A DNA stretch of 64,000 nt, taken from contig NZ_MEIY01000001.1 of NCBI RefSeq assembly GCF_001752365.1, positions 77,254 through 141,253 on the forward strand, read 5' to 3'. The position numbers and the translations under genes are program-made. This stretch comes from Marinobacter sp. X15-166B (GTDB lineage Bacteria > Pseudomonadota > Gammaproteobacteria > Pseudomonadales > Oleiphilaceae). Below, piece after piece: positions 9,559 through 19,169 of this stretch (positions within the stretch are counted from its first letter, which is position 1; every line of letters begins with the position of its first letter). A model generated the notes under the pieces. The model did not search any database, had not been told where the DNA came from, and worked only from the letters and a program-made list of their open reading frames with translations.

Positions 9559-10446
9559 TTACGCCTCCTTACCGAACAGGCCACTGGGTCGGATCATCAG
9601 CACCACCACCATGACCAGGAAGATCACCGCCGATGAGGCCGGCGGGTAGAACGTTTTGGTCAGTCCTTCCACGACGCCCATGAATATTCCGGTGATAATG
9701 GCCCCGCCGATGGAGCCCATACCACCAATAACCACCACCGCAAACACCACAATCAGGATGTGGGATCCCATGACCGGGGTGACCGAGTAAATGGGCGCGG
9801 CCAACACCCCGGCAAACGCCGCCAGCATGACCCCGAACCCGTAGGTGAGGCTGACCAGCAACGGCACGTTGATCCCGAAGCCCTGCATCAGCTGGGAGTC
9901 TTCGGTTCCGGCGCGCAAATAGGCGCCCAGCTTGGTTTTCTCAATCATGTACCAGGTGCCGAAACACACCAGCAGCGCCACCACAATGACCCAGGCCCGG
10001 TAGTAAGGCATGAACATGAAGCCGAGATTGACGCCCCCCTTGAACACATCCGGCATGACATACCGGAGACCGGAAACCCCGTAAATGTTGGTGAGCACCC
10101 CCTGGATGATCAGCGCCACCCCGAAGGTCAGCAGCAGGCTGTAAATGTGGTCCTGCCCGGCAATGCGGCGCAACAGAAAATACTCAATGAGCATCCCCGC
10201 GATGCCCACCAGTACCGGGGCGAGAAACAGCGCCACCCAGTAGTTGATGCCGAGGGCGTCGAACATGATGACCGTGATCATGGCACCGAGCATGTACATG
10301 GCGCCGTGGGCAAAATTGATTATTTTTAGCAGGCCGAAGATCACCGCCAGCCCGAGACTCAACAGCGCATAAAACGCACCGTTGATCACTCCGATCAGCA
10401 GCTGGCCGGACAACACTGCCATGGGGACGCCGAAAATCATGGTCAT
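9559..10446 (-). CDS. livH: Branched-chain amino-acid-type ABC transporter permease LivH
   Basis: An inner-membrane permease of 295 residues with the LivH start signature (GVINGAFYALLSLGLAVIFG, LLKIINFAHGAMYMLGA). The start is set at the ATG at 10446, which has GGAG eight bases upstream, instead of a GTG 33 bases earlier. It pairs with LivM, and is preceded by the substrate-binding protein gene with a 97-base gap. Spacing and orientation place all five transport genes in one operon. Confidence 0.9.
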   Translation of the reverse strand: MTMIFGVPMAVLSGQLLIGVINGAFYALLSLGLAVIFGLLKIINFAHGAMYMLGAMITVIMFDALGINYWVALFLAPVLVGIAGMLIEYFLLRRIAGQDHIYSLLLTFGVALIIQGVLTNIYGVSGLRYVMPDVFKGGVNLGFMFMPYYRAWVIVVALLVCFGTWYMIEKTKLGAYLRAGTEDSQLMQGFGINVPLLVSLTYGFGVMLAAFAGVLAAPIYSVTPVMGSHILIVVFAVVVIGGMGSIGGAIITGIFMGVVEGLTKTFYPPASSAVIFLVMVVVLMIRPSGLFGKEA

Positions 10447-10543
10447 GTCTTTAACTCCAAATACAGCACGGACGTGCACTCAGATGATGACTTGGTGCAG
10501 CAGGAGCGCACCGGCCAGCACCGGCGGCTCCCGCGCCCGCGCT

Positions 10544-11758
10544 TCAGTTGTTGCTGACCAGCTTGCACTTGCTGTCTGAGAGCGGACGGAAGGCCTCGTC
10601 CGCCGGGATGGTGCGCAGAATCTTGTACAGATCCCATTCGCTGGTCGACTCTTCCGGTGTTTTGACCTGCGCCAGATACATGTCGTGCACCATGCGGCCG
10701 TCCTCACGAATGCGGCCATTCTTGGCGAACATGTCGTTGATGGGCGTGTCCATCATGTGCTTGCGCACCACCTGGGCGTCGTCGGAACCCGTTGCCTCGA
10801 TCGCTTTCAGGTAATGCATGGTGCTGGAGTACACACCGGCATGCACCATGGTGGGCCGAACGCCGGTTTCTTCCATGAACCGGTCAGCCCACGCACGGGC
10901 CTCTTCGTTCATGTCCCAGTACCAGCCGGTGGTCAGCTGGATCCCCTGAGCGGTCTCTGCCCCCAAAGCGTGCACATCGGTCAAAAACAGCAGCAACGCG
11001 GCCAGCGTCTGGCCCGACTGGGTTAACCCGAATTCCGAGGCGGTGGTGATGGCGTTGGTGGTGTCCGCACCGGCGTTTGCCAGGGCGACCACGTCGGCAC
11101 CGGAAGCCTGCGCCTGCAGGATGAAGGATGAGAAGTCCGGGGTCGGGAACGGATGGCGGATGGTGTCGATCACTTCACCGCCGTTGGCTTCCACCATGCG
11201 GGTGACGTCCGCCTCCAGGGAGTGCCCGAACGCGTAATCCGCGGTCAGGATGTACCAGGACTTGCCACCTTCCTTGACGATCGCCGTGGGCGTGCCGACC
11301 GACAGGGGGTAAGTGTCGTAGGTGTAGTGAATGTGGTTGGCGGTACAGTGCTCGTTGGTGATACTGGATGCGGCGGAGCCATTCACCAGGCCCAGCTTGC
11401 CGTTCTCCTCGATGACCTTGGTGGCCGCAATGGTGACCGAGGAAGCCACCAGACCGGCCACCATATCGACCTTATCGTTTTCTATCCAGCGGCGGACGGT
11501 GCTGGACGCAACATCCGGACTGTTGCGGTCATCGGCGGTGAAAATTTCGATGGGGGCATCGTTCACGGTACCGCCGAAATCGGCGACCGCCATTTCGAGG
11601 GCCTTGAGCCCGTTAGGGCCGGCCAGATCGCGATAGGTGCCCGACATGTCGGCCAGATAACCGATTTTGACGGCATTGTCGCTGATTTCGGCTTGGGCGC
11701 CCCCTACCAGCAGGGCTGAGGCAACGGCTGAGGTGAGGATTTTTTTCATCATTGTCAT
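10544..11758 (-). CDS. ABC transporter periplasmic substrate-binding protein (LivK/HAAT type)
   Basis: A 404-residue protein with a signal peptide (MKKILTSAVASALLVGGAQA) and a type I periplasmic binding fold: VKIGYLADMSGTYRDLAGP at the start and SSVTIAATKVIEENGKLGLVNG in the hinge region. The ATG at 11758 has GGAG eight bases upstream. Its size and LADMSG motif fit the branch used for aromatic or other organic acids and amides as well as amino acids. It captures solute in the periplasm and delivers it to LivH/LivM. The cargo is unknown; linkage to acyl-CoA synthetases suggests a carboxylate. Confidence 0.88.
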   Translation of the reverse strand: MTMMKKILTSAVASALLVGGAQAEISDNAVKIGYLADMSGTYRDLAGPNGLKALEMAVADFGGTVNDAPIEIFTADDRNSPDVASSTVRRWIENDKVDMVAGLVASSVTIAATKVIEENGKLGLVNGSAASSITNEHCTANHIHYTYDTYPLSVGTPTAIVKEGGKSWYILTADYAFGHSLEADVTRMVEANGGEVIDTIRHPFPTPDFSSFILQAQASGADVVALANAGADTTNAITTASEFGLTQSGQTLAALLLFLTDVHALGAETAQGIQLTTGWYWDMNEEARAWADRFMEETGVRPTMVHAGVYSSTMHYLKAIEATGSDDAQVVRKHMMDTPINDMFAKNGRIREDGRMVHDMYLAQVKTPEESTSEWDLYKILRTIPADEAFRPLSDSKCKLVSNN

Positions 11759-11812
11759 TCTTCGTTCTCCGGAACTTTGTTGCGTTGTTGTAGTTTTTGT
11801 TGCTATCCAGAA

Positions 11813-12535
11813 TCAAACGCCCAAATAGCCGTCCAGCACCGACTGTTTAGCCTGCAGCTCATTGGCACTGACTTCTTCCACAATCCGGCCATGCTCAACC
11901 ACGTAATGTCGGTCGGCCAATGGCGCGGCAAAATGGAAATTCTGCTCCACCAAGATAATGGTAAGCCCCTGTTTTTTAAGCGCTACCAGGACTTCACCCA
12001 GTTTTTCGACGATCACCGGAGCCAGCCCCTCGGTAATTTCATCCAGCAGCAGCATGTTGGCACCGGTGCGCAGGATGCGCGCCAGCGCCAGCATTTGTTG
12101 TTCGCCCCCCGACAACTTGGTGCCCTGACTGAAGCGGCGCTCGTACAGATTGGGGAACATGGTGTAGATTTCTTCCAGGCTCATGCCACCGCTGCGCACC
12201 ACCGGCGGCAACATCAGATTTTCCTGCACGCTGAGCGACGAAAAAATGCCCCGGTGCTCCGGACAATACCCGACCCCCAGCCTGGCGATGTTGTGAGGGG
12301 CGCGGTCCATGGTCTCCTCGCCGTTGATCATGATGGATCCGGTACGCCGGCCCACCATGTTCATGATCGCTTTGAGGGTGGTGCTCCGCCCGGCGCCATT
12401 CCGCCCGAGCAGGGTCACCAGTTCGCCGCGTTTCACCACCAGCTCGATGCCATGCAGAATATGGGATTCGCCATAAAACGCGTGGAGCGCTGAGATACGC
12501 AGTTGTTCGTTTTGCTTTGCCGTGACGTAACTCAT
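11813..12535 (-). CDS. livF: ABC transporter ATP-binding protein LivF
   Basis: A 240-residue ATPase. The start is the ATG at 12535, which overlaps the livG stop as ATGA and so implies translational coupling. Motifs: Walker A at residues 44-51 reads GRNGAGRS, with arginine in place of the usual lysine; ABC signature LSGGEQQML; Walker B MLLLDEITEGLAP; H loop LVEQN. LivF works with LivG as the nucleotide-binding pair at the cytoplasmic side of LivH/LivM. The remaining motifs are intact, so the arginine may be tolerated or ATP hydrolysis may rely mainly on LivG. Confidence 0.9.
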   Translation of the reverse strand: MSYVTAKQNEQLRISALHAFYGESHILHGIELVVKRGELVTLLGRNGAGRSTTLKAIMNMVGRRTGSIMINGEETMDRAPHNIARLGVGYCPEHRGIFSSLSVQENLMLPPVVRSGGMSLEEIYTMFPNLYERRFSQGTKLSGGEQQMLALARILRTGANMLLLDEITEGLAPVIVEKLGEVLVALKKQGLTIILVEQNFHFAAPLADRHYVVEHGRIVEEVSANELQAKQSVLDGYLGV

Positions 12536-13326
12536 TGTGGGGCCCCTTGCTCTGTAACCGCGCCCCGCTCTCCACTCGAACCGGTTCCCATGTACACCTC
12601 CCGCACCCGTGGATCGTTGGACACGGCGCTGTAATCGCCCTCGGTCAGCACAGCCCCTTGCGCCAATACCGTAATTCGGTCGCACAACTTGGAGACCACG
12701 CTCAGGTTATGCTCCACCATCAGCACCGTGCGTCCCTGGGCGGCCTTGCGCACCAGTTCCACCACCCGGTCCACGTCTTCGGTGCCCATGCCCTGAGTCG
12801 GTTCATCGAGGAGCAGAATTTCCGGCTCCATCGCCAGCGTGGTGGCCAGTTCCAGCGCGCGCTTGCGCCCGTAGGCCAGTTCCACGGTGGTGGTGTTGGC
12901 GAAGTCGGTCAGCCCCACCGAGTCCAGCAGCGCCATGGCGCGCTCATTGAGCCGGTTAAGGGTCGCGCCGGATTTCCAGAAGGCGAACGAGCTGCCTTCG
13001 TGGCTTTGCAGCGCCACCCGGATATTTTCCAGCGCGCTCATGTGGGGAAACACCGCCGAGATCTGAAACGAGCGCACCATGCCCTTTCGGGCAATGGCGG
13101 CGGATTTCATGGCGGTAATGTCTTCGCCTTTGAAGAGTATCTGCCCCCGCGTGGGGATGAGGAACTTGGTGAGCAGGTTGAATACGGTGGTCTTACCGGC
13201 CCCGTTGGGGCCGATCAGAGCATGGATATGGCCTTTCTGAATCTGCAGATTCACGTCGTCGACCGCAACGAAACCTTTGAACTCCTTCACCAGGTTTCGG
13301 GTCTCCAGCACGTATTGGTCACTCAT
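12532..13326 (-). CDS. livG: ABC transporter ATP-binding protein LivG
   Basis: A 264-residue ATPase and the first gene of the transport operon. It has a canonical Walker A (GPNGAGKTT), the signature ELAYGRKRALELA, which is the degenerate form usual in LivG, and Walker B (EILLLDEPTQGMG) with the switch histidine in MVEHNL. The LiuR-like palindrome lies 61 bases upstream of its start, so the whole liv operon is probably under the MerR regulator at 5711. Confidence 0.92.
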   Translation of the reverse strand: MSDQYVLETRNLVKEFKGFVAVDDVNLQIQKGHIHALIGPNGAGKTTVFNLLTKFLIPTRGQILFKGEDITAMKSAAIARKGMVRSFQISAVFPHMSALENIRVALQSHEGSSFAFWKSGATLNRLNERAMALLDSVGLTDFANTTTVELAYGRKRALELATTLAMEPEILLLDEPTQGMGTEDVDRVVELVRKAAQGRTVLMVEHNLSVVSKLCDRITVLAQGAVLTEGDYSAVSNDPRVREVYMGTGSSGERGAVTEQGAPQ

Positions 13327-13380
13327 GAGCCAATTTACCTTTTGTTATTGTTGTACGCATTATTCTGCCTACAGACTAAA

Positions 13381-13402
13381 TTGACGTTGACGTTGACGTC
13401 AA
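13381..13402. promoter_or_regulatory. LiuR-like MerR operator (site 2)
   Basis: TTGACGTTGACGTCAA at 13387-13402 is the palindromic core, and a further TTGACG precedes it, giving three TTGACG half-sites in phase every six bases. The site is 55-76 bases upstream of livG and just beyond the end of the convergently spaced thioesterase gene. It differs from the site at 38346-38367 by a single base over 22. Confidence 0.75.
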
Positions 13403-13412
13403 TATGTATTTC

Positions 13413-13829
13413 TCATTTATTTGCCGGTATTGAGTAAGTCATCGTGGAGTGGGCCACAGGCTCGTCCGAGCCTTCGGAATAGACAAACACCTCCCCCACC
13501 GCCATGGTACGCCCTACTTTCAGCATAGTTGCTCTCGCCCAGATTGGCGTATGGGCGGCCGGTTTGCGCAAAAAATTGATATTCAGGTTGGCGGTGACCG
13601 CCAGCGGCACCAAACCGATCCGGCTTAACAGGGCTGCGTAGACGGTGACGTCCGCCAGCCCCATCATCACCGGCCCGGATACGGTGCCACCGGGTCGCAG
13701 ATGCCCGTCGTCCACGTCCAGCGCCATCTCCGCCCAACCGTCACCCAGTTTCCTCAAGCTGCCGTAGGCGGCCCCTTGAGGAAATTGCTCACGCAGAAAC
13801 CGGTCCAACTCCTCCAAGGTGATTTTCAT
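13413..13829 (-). CDS. PaaI-family hotdog thioesterase
   Basis: A 138-residue single hotdog-fold protein of the PaaI/YbgC group (GGTVSGPVMMGLADVTVYAALLSRIG; NINFLRKPAAHTPIWARATMLKVGRTMAVGEVFVYSEG). Such enzymes hydrolyse acyl- or aryl-CoA thioesters and release CoA when degradation stalls. It overlaps the end of the upstream acyl-CoA synthetase by four bases (ATGA), so the two are translationally coupled and probably act on the same CoA ester. The liv promoter and its operator lie immediately downstream. Confidence 0.85.
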   Translation of the reverse strand: MKITLEELDRFLREQFPQGAAYGSLRKLGDGWAEMALDVDDGHLRPGGTVSGPVMMGLADVTVYAALLSRIGLVPLAVTANLNINFLRKPAAHTPIWARATMLKVGRTMAVGEVFVYSEGSDEPVAHSTMTYSIPANK

Positions 13830-15475
13830 GAACTGGATTCATCCTTTGCCCGGTTACGCAGTACGAAACGCTGAATCTTGCCGCTGGGTGTTTTGGGCAG
13901 CTCATCGACAAATTCAATCTCACGGGGGAAGGCGTGGGTCGACAGCCGCCGGCGCACCAGCTCCTGCAACTCGTCCCGCAGCACCTGATCGTCCGCGGGC
14001 TGTTGATCCGCCTTGATCACCACGTAGGCCTTGATGATCGAGCCGCGTTTCTCATCAGGTTTGGCCACCACCCCCGATTCGGCCACTGCGGCGTGCTCCA
14101 GCAAGGTGCTTTCCACATCCGCCGGACCCACCCGGTAGCCGGCGGTGGTGATGATGTCGTCGTCACGGCCACTGAACGAGAAACTGCCATCGCCGTGGCA
14201 CACCGCCATATCCCCGGTCAGGTAGTAACCCTTCACGAACGGATCTTTCTCGCCCCAGGTGTAGCCGTCAAAATGAAACAAGGGCGACGCCTTGACATCG
14301 ACGGCAATCTGGCCGACTTCCCCCTCGCCCACCTCCTCATTTTTTTCGTTCAGCGCAACCACCTTGTGCCCCGGTGAGGAGTACCCCATGGAACCCTGGC
14401 GCTTGGGGTGCTCGAGGGCGTGGAAGTTGCAGCAGGTCATGCCGGTTTCGGTCTGCCCGTAATGATCCAGCACCGGGCAGAAATGGCGGTTCTGGATCCA
14501 GCTGACCACTTCCGGGTTCAAGGGCTCGCCGGCACTGCTGGCCACCCGCAGACCGAGGTTCTCCCCTGCCGGCAGCACCTGATCGTTGGCTTTGAGCAAA
14601 CGGTAGGCCGTCGGGGCCGCCGCCAGATTGGTGATTTTATATTTGCGGATCATGTCGTAGGTGGATTCAGGGGTAAACGCCCCCGGGTTGAAATGGGTGG
14701 CATGCCCCATCAACAGCGGACCCACCACGGCGTAATACAGACCGTAGGCCCAGCCCGGATCCGCCACGTTCCAGAACACGTCGTCGTCCCGCAGGTCGAT
14801 GGCGTATTTCATGTACACGTAGAACGCCAGCAACGCCCGGGCCGGCACCGCCACGCCCTTCGACTTGCCCACGGTGCCCGAGGTGAACATTTGCAAAAAC
14901 GGCTCGGTGCCCTTGATCATCACCGGCTCAAACTCCGCTGGCTGCGCCTGCAGGGTCTCCTGAAAATCGGCGATGCCCGCACCCACCTGTGCGGCGTCGA
15001 TGCACAGCACCGCCGGGCAGTCTTTTACCTCAGTGAGTTTGGGGTAATTGGCCGGATCGGTCACCACCAGCCTGGTGCTGGCACGCTCCAGCCGGTATTC
15101 GATCGCGCCCGACCCGAACGCGGTAAACAACGGTTGATACACGGCGCCGGCCCGCAAGGCTCCCGCAATGACCACCAGCAGTTCCGGGCCTCTGGGCAAC
15201 AAGCCCGCCACCCGATCTCCCTTACCAATGCCCTGCGACGTCAGGTAGTTGGCAAACCGGGCGGCCTGTCGCTGCAGCTCGGCAAAGGTGAGCACACCGT
15301 CGCCGCCGTCGGTTGTTTCGTAATAGAGCGCCACGCGCTTGGGGTCGGTGGCCCACTTGTCGCAGATCTCATGACAGACGTTCAGGCCGCGTTCCAGACT
15401 GCCATCCAGGATGTCCGCTTCCAGCGCGGCAGGATCGAAGTTAGGGTAGACGTCAGAGTATTCCGGAAGGCTCAT
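13826..15475 (-). CDS. Acyl-CoA synthetase (acetyl/medium-chain type)
   Basis: A 549-residue AMP-forming ligase. The start is the ATG at 15475 with AGGAG six bases upstream; the frame extends two codons further to a TTG. Motifs: [15 protein letters not shown] (phosphate loop, with V in place of the usual T in SGTTG), [44 protein letters not shown] and the catalytic lysine in [12 protein letters not shown]. The last features match the acetyl-CoA/propionyl-CoA synthetase-like group (AcsM/MACS). It heads a two-gene unit with the coupled thioesterase. No LiuR-like palindrome was seen in its own upstream region. Confidence 0.87.
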   Translation of the reverse strand: MSLPEYSDVYPNFDPAALEADILDGSLERGLNVCHEICDKWATDPKRVALYYETTDGGDGVLTFAELQRQAARFANYLTSQGIGKGDRVAGLLPRGPELLVVIAGALRAGAVYQPLFTAFGSGAIEYRLERASTRLVVTDPANYPKLTEVKDCPAVLCIDAAQVGAGIADFQETLQAQPAEFEPVMIKGTEPFLQMFTSGTVGKSKGVAVPARALLAFYVYMKYAIDLRDDDVFWNVADPGWAYGLYYAVVGPLLMGHATHFNPGAFTPESTYDMIRKYKITNLAAAPTAYRLLKANDQVLPAGENLGLRVASSAGEPLNPEVVSWIQNRHFCPVLDHYGQTETGMTCCNFHALEHPKRQGSMGYSSPGHKVVALNEKNEEVGEGEVGQIAVDVKASPLFHFDGYTWGEKDPFVKGYYLTGDMAVCHGDGSFSFSGRDDDIITTAGYRVGPADVESTLLEHAAVAESGVVAKPDEKRGSIIKAYVVIKADQQPADDQVLRDELQELVRRRLSTHAFPREIEFVDELPKTPSGKIQRFVLRNRAKDESSS

Positions 15476-15645
15476 TTTCAACTCCTGCTCTTGTTATAGT
15501 TGAATGTACGGTTGAAGATTTAGCACAGGCTGCAAACAACGTATATAGAATCTTCGGGCGAATCGCCACGGCGAGAGGCCCGATTTGCGGCACAGTCTTA
15601 CCGGCTTTTGCCAAAACCATTAACCATAACAACAGGAATTCACCC

Positions 15646-16953
15646 ATGGCACAATGGCTGAAACGAGGCAGCACCGCGCAGGCGGTCCAGGCTGCAGACC
15701 GCAACGTCCGTGACACCGTCGAAAAAGTATTGGCCGACATCGAAGCCCGGGGCGATGCCGCCGTGCGCGAACTGGCGATCAAATTCGACCAGATGGAGCG
15801 GGACAGCTATCGCCTTGGCGAGGCGGAAATCGAGGCCTGCTACGCCCGGTTGTCCAAGCGCGACCTCGCCGACATCGAGTTCGCACAAGCCCAGGTGCGC
15901 AACTTTGCCGAGCACCAGCGCGCTGCCATTCAGGACATCGAGGTCGAGACGCTGCCCGGGGTGATTCTGGGCCATAAAAACATCCCGGTGAACGCCGCCG
16001 GCTGTTACGTTCCGGGCGGCAAATACCCGCTGCTGGCCTCCGCCCACATGTCGGTGATTACCGCCAAGGTGGCGGGCGTACCAAAAGTCATCACCTGCGC
16101 GCCGCCCTTCAACGGCAAGCCGGCCCACGCCATAGTCGCCGCCCAGCACATGGCGGGCGCCGACGAAATCTATTGCCTGGGTGGCATCCAGGCGATCGGC
16201 GCCATGGCCCTGGGCACCGAAACCATCACCCCGGTGGATATGCTGGTCGGGCCCGGCAACGCCTTCGTCGCCGAAGCCAAGCGGCAACTGTTTGGCCGGG
16301 TGGGTATCGACCTGTTTGCCGGTCCTACCGAGACCCTGGTGATTGCCGATGACAGTGTGGACGGAGAACTCTGCGCCACCGATCTGCTGGGGCAGGCCGA
16401 ACACGGACCCGATTCCCCCGCGATCCTGCTGACCACCTCGGAGCATCTGGCCCGCGACACCCTGGCGCAGGTGGAACGCCTGCTGGGCATTCTCCCCACC
16501 GCCCCCATTGCCCGTCAGGCGTGGGACAGTTTTGGTGAAGTGATCGTCGCCGACAGCGACGAAGAAATGCTGCGCATTGCCGACGAACTTGCCTTTGAGC
16601 ACGTGCAGGTCATGACCCGGGACCCGGACTGGTTCCTGCACCGCCTGCGTAACTACGGCGCCCTGTTTCTAGGCCCCCGCACCAACGTCGCCTACGGAGA
16701 CAAGGCCATCGGCACCAACCACACCCTGCCCACCAAAAAGGCGGCGCGCTACACCGGCGGGCTCTGGGTGGGCAAATTCCTGAAAACCTGTACCTACCAG
16801 AAAGTAACCACCGATGAGGCCTCGGCGCATATTGGCGCCTACACCTCGCGATTGTGCGCGCTGGAAGGTTTCGCCGGCCACGGCGAGCAAGCCAACATCC
16901 GCGTACGTCGCTACGGTCAGCAAGACGTACCCTACGCGGGCATCGTTGAGTAA
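15646..16953 (+). CDS. Histidinol dehydrogenase paralogue (HpsN-like polyol dehydrogenase)
   Basis: A 435-residue NAD-dependent dehydrogenase of the HisD fold: [20 protein letters not shown] in place of the HisD glycine-rich loop, [25 protein letters not shown] and a metal/acid-base segment ([23 protein letters not shown]). There are no other histidine-biosynthesis genes nearby, and the [10 protein letters not shown] and [21 protein letters not shown] stretches look more like the sulfopropanediol dehydrogenase (HpsN) branch than true HisD. It is followed after 54 bases by a short-chain dehydrogenase, an arrangement also found in hps loci. I infer a diol or polyol oxidation; the substrate is unproven and true HisD is the alternative. 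Confidence 0.8.
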   Translation: MAQWLKRGSTAQAVQAADRNVRDTVEKVLADIEARGDAAVRELAIKFDQMERDSYRLGEAEIEACYARLSKRDLADIEFAQAQVRNFAEHQRAAIQDIEVETLPGVILGHKNIPVNAAGCYVPGGKYPLLASAHMSVITAKVAGVPKVITCAPPFNGKPAHAIVAAQHMAGADEIYCLGGIQAIGAMALGTETITPVDMLVGPGNAFVAEAKRQLFGRVGIDLFAGPTETLVIADDSVDGELCATDLLGQAEHGPDSPAILLTTSEHLARDTLAQVERLLGILPTAPIARQAWDSFGEVIVADSDEEMLRIADELAFEHVQVMTRDPDWFLHRLRNYGALFLGPRTNVAYGDKAIGTNHTLPTKKAARYTGGLWVGKFLKTCTYQKVTTDEASAHIGAYTSRLCALEGFAGHGEQANIRVRRYGQQDVPYAGIVE

Positions 16954-17007
16954 CCCGCCCATCATCCGGGGGCACCCGCCAGCCCCCTGCTACACCAAGG
17001 AGACTGA

Positions 17008-17790
17008 ATGAATCACGAACTGGACTCAATGACCCTGCCGACGTTTCAGCTGGACGGCAAAGTCGCCCTGATCACCGGCGCCGGGAGCGGCATCGGCGCA
17101 GGCATTGCGCTGGCGCTGAGCGCTGCGGGCGCCAGCCTGATATTGGTGGGGCGCTCCGCAAACACCTTGAGCGAGGTGGCCGAGTTGATCCGCAGCCGCG
17201 GCGGCGACGCCCGGGTGAGCGTGTGCGACGTAACCGACAGCGCCGCCATCCGGGCCCTGATCCAGGGGTTGCCACAACTGGACATACTGGTGAACAACGC
17301 CGGTACCAACTACCCGGAACCCATCCTCGAGGTGAGCGATGCGCACCTGGACGCCATGCTCGACCTGAACGTCCGGGCCTGCTTTGTGACCGCCCAGGCG
17401 GCGGTGGCCAAAATGCGCGCCAACGGGCCCGGCCAGGGCGGCGTGATCATCAACGTCTCTTCGCAGATGGGCCATGTGGGCGCGCCCGAGCGCACCGTGT
17501 ACTGCATGACCAAGCACGCGGTCGAAGGGCTGACCAAAGCCATGGCGGTCGAACTGGCCGGCGACGGCATCCGGGTGAACACCCTCTGCCCCACGTTTGT
17601 CGATACCCCGTTGGTGCGCAACATCGTCGACACCCCCGAAAAAGAGGCCGCGCTGGTGGCCAATATCCCGCTGGGCGCCATGGCCCGGATCGAGGATGTG
17701 GTCGGGGCGGCCCTCTACCTCGCCAGCGATGCGGCGCGCATGGTGACCGGCACCTCACTGAAGGTGGACGGCGGCTGGACCGCCCAGTAA
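17008..17790 (+). CDS. Short-chain dehydrogenase/reductase
   Basis: A 260-residue classical SDR with the cofactor loop TGAGSGIG, the NNAG motif (DILVNNAGTNYPEP), catalytic serine in NVSSQMGHVG and the YCMTK catalytic pair. AGGAG lies five bases before the ATG. It resembles glucose/gluconate dehydrogenase-like SDRs. It is co-directional with the HisD-like gene and probably carries out the linked oxidation or reduction step. Ten bases after its stop the convergent ROK kinase ends. Confidence 0.85.
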   Translation: MNHELDSMTLPTFQLDGKVALITGAGSGIGAGIALALSAAGASLILVGRSANTLSEVAELIRSRGGDARVSVCDVTDSAAIRALIQGLPQLDILVNNAGTNYPEPILEVSDAHLDAMLDLNVRACFVTAQAAVAKMRANGPGQGGVIINVSSQMGHVGAPERTVYCMTKHAVEGLTKAMAVELAGDGIRVNTLCPTFVDTPLVRNIVDTPEKEAALVANIPLGAMARIEDVVGAALYLASDAARMVTGTSLKVDGGWTAQ

Positions 17791-17800
17791 CAGCGGAGCG

Positions 17801-18715
17801 TTACTGCGGTCGCGCCAACCAGGCGGCACCGCGTACCCCACTGGAATCCCCATGGACGGCCCGGACCACCGGCGTGGAGCACTCGCCGCCGAACACGTAG
17901 GCCGACAACCTGGGGGGCAAGTCCCGATAGAGTTGCCCGGCATTACTCAGCCCGCCCCCCAGCACAATGATGTCCGGGTCCAGCACATTGATCACCGCCG
18001 CCACACCGCGGGCCAGATGATCCAGATACTGCTTCAGGGTGGCACCCGCGTCCGGGTCCCCCTGCCGGGCCCGCTCGGCAATCTGCTCGGCGGACGTGCG
18101 CTCACCGTGCAGCAGCTGGTGCGTGCGCGACAATCCGGTCCCCGACAGAAAGGTTTCGTTGCAGCCATAGCGGCCACAAAAACAGGGGCGCTGCGCCAAC
18201 TCCGCTTGCGGGGTCCAGGCCAGCGGGTTGTGGCCCCATTCGCCGGCCACGCCGTTCGGGCCGCTAAGCACCCGCCCCTGCACACTGATACCGGCCCCGC
18301 AGCCGGTCCCCAGAATGGCGGCGAATACCACGTGCCGGTTTTTACCGGCGCCATCGGTGGCCTCCGACAACGTTAGGCAATTGGCGTCGTTGGTGAGGGT
18401 GACCGGGCGTTGCAACAGTGCGCGCAAGTCATCCTGCATGGGTTGCCCGTTCAGCCAGGTGGAGTTGCCGTTCTTCACCCGCCCGGTAACCCCGGACACG
18501 CTGCCGGGGATGCCCACCCCCACCGGCAAACCGCTGACGCCGGCCCGGGCTTCGGCCGCCAGCACCAAGGTGCGTATGGTTTCCAGCGTGGCGCGGTAAT
18601 CCCCCGCGGGGGTCGGCCGCCGTTGCCGGTAATGCTCGGTGCTGTGCCGGTCCATCAGCAAGACTTCGGTCTTGGTGCCCCCCAGATCCACCCCTATCAA
18701 CCAGTCACTGTGCAT
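17801..18715 (-). CDS. ROK-family sugar kinase (fructokinase/NAGK-like)
   Basis: A 304-residue kinase with the ASKHA phosphate-1 motif at its N-terminus (IGVDLGGTKTEVLLMD), ExGH zinc-binding start (GEWGHNPL) and the ROK zinc motif CFCGRYGCNETFLSG, plus the adenosine motif IIVLGGGLSN. ROK kinases phosphorylate fructose, mannose, glucose or amino sugars in the cytoplasm. No transporter or sugar-specific partner is adjacent, so the substrate is open. Convergent with the SDR. Confidence 0.85.
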   Translation of the reverse strand: MHSDWLIGVDLGGTKTEVLLMDRHSTEHYRQRRPTPAGDYRATLETIRTLVLAAEARAGVSGLPVGVGIPGSVSGVTGRVKNGNSTWLNGQPMQDDLRALLQRPVTLTNDANCLTLSEATDGAGKNRHVVFAAILGTGCGAGISVQGRVLSGPNGVAGEWGHNPLAWTPQAELAQRPCFCGRYGCNETFLSGTGLSRTHQLLHGERTSAEQIAERARQGDPDAGATLKQYLDHLARGVAAVINVLDPDIIVLGGGLSNAGQLYRDLPPRLSAYVFGGECSTPVVRAVHGDSSGVRGAAWLARPQ

Positions 18716-18741
18716 GGAGCACTCCTCGCCTGTTAAAACAT

Positions 18742-19041
18742 TCAGCGCAGATACGCGTGGGCAACGGCCTGAGTATAGCTGGTGACGCCCTTGTGCAAAC
18801 CGCGCATCAACCCCCTCAACAGACCTTCCGCGGTATACAGGGTCATCTGGGTGTCGGCGGTGATCTTGTCCTTGCCGCCATACCGCTGCAGGATCCCGGC
18901 GCGCGACATAAACTCCACCGCACCACCCAAAGCGTCACCCACGGCGCCCCCAGCAATCACCCCTGAAAGCGCGCTCGGGTTGTGCTTGCGGGTTCGGAGG
19001 CCGCAACCCAGGATTGAGAATTGTTGTCCATGGCATACCAC
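18742..19041 (-). pseudogene. ADP-ribosylglycohydrolase remnant (N-terminal fragment)
   Basis: The 99-codon frame is recognisable as the first part of an ADP-ribosylglycohydrolase of the DraG family (SALSGVIAGGAVGDALGGAV...DTQMTLYTAEGLLRGLMRG...AYLR), which is normally about 300 residues. It stops after about 75 homologous residues. The metal-binding DDTQMT motif has become ADTQMT and the usual loop between LQRYG and the DTQMT motif is missing. This looks like a dead fragment, not a functional hydrolase. It borders an accessory stretch with a nuclease-like gene. Confidence 0.7.
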
Positions 19042-19169
19042 TCCCTGTATTGCTGCCTGGGCTCACATCACGACGTGCCTATTTTTCACGCGTTAAATTG
19101 TTAAGATGACGACCACCCAATAGTTTGCAGGCGACCGGATAAACTGACTTTATTTGAATGGAGAGCCCA

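Noticed and set aside
15646..16953. True histidinol dehydrogenase of a his operon
   Set aside because: No other his genes are near and several segments look HpsN-like; true HisD remains possible and is kept as alternative.
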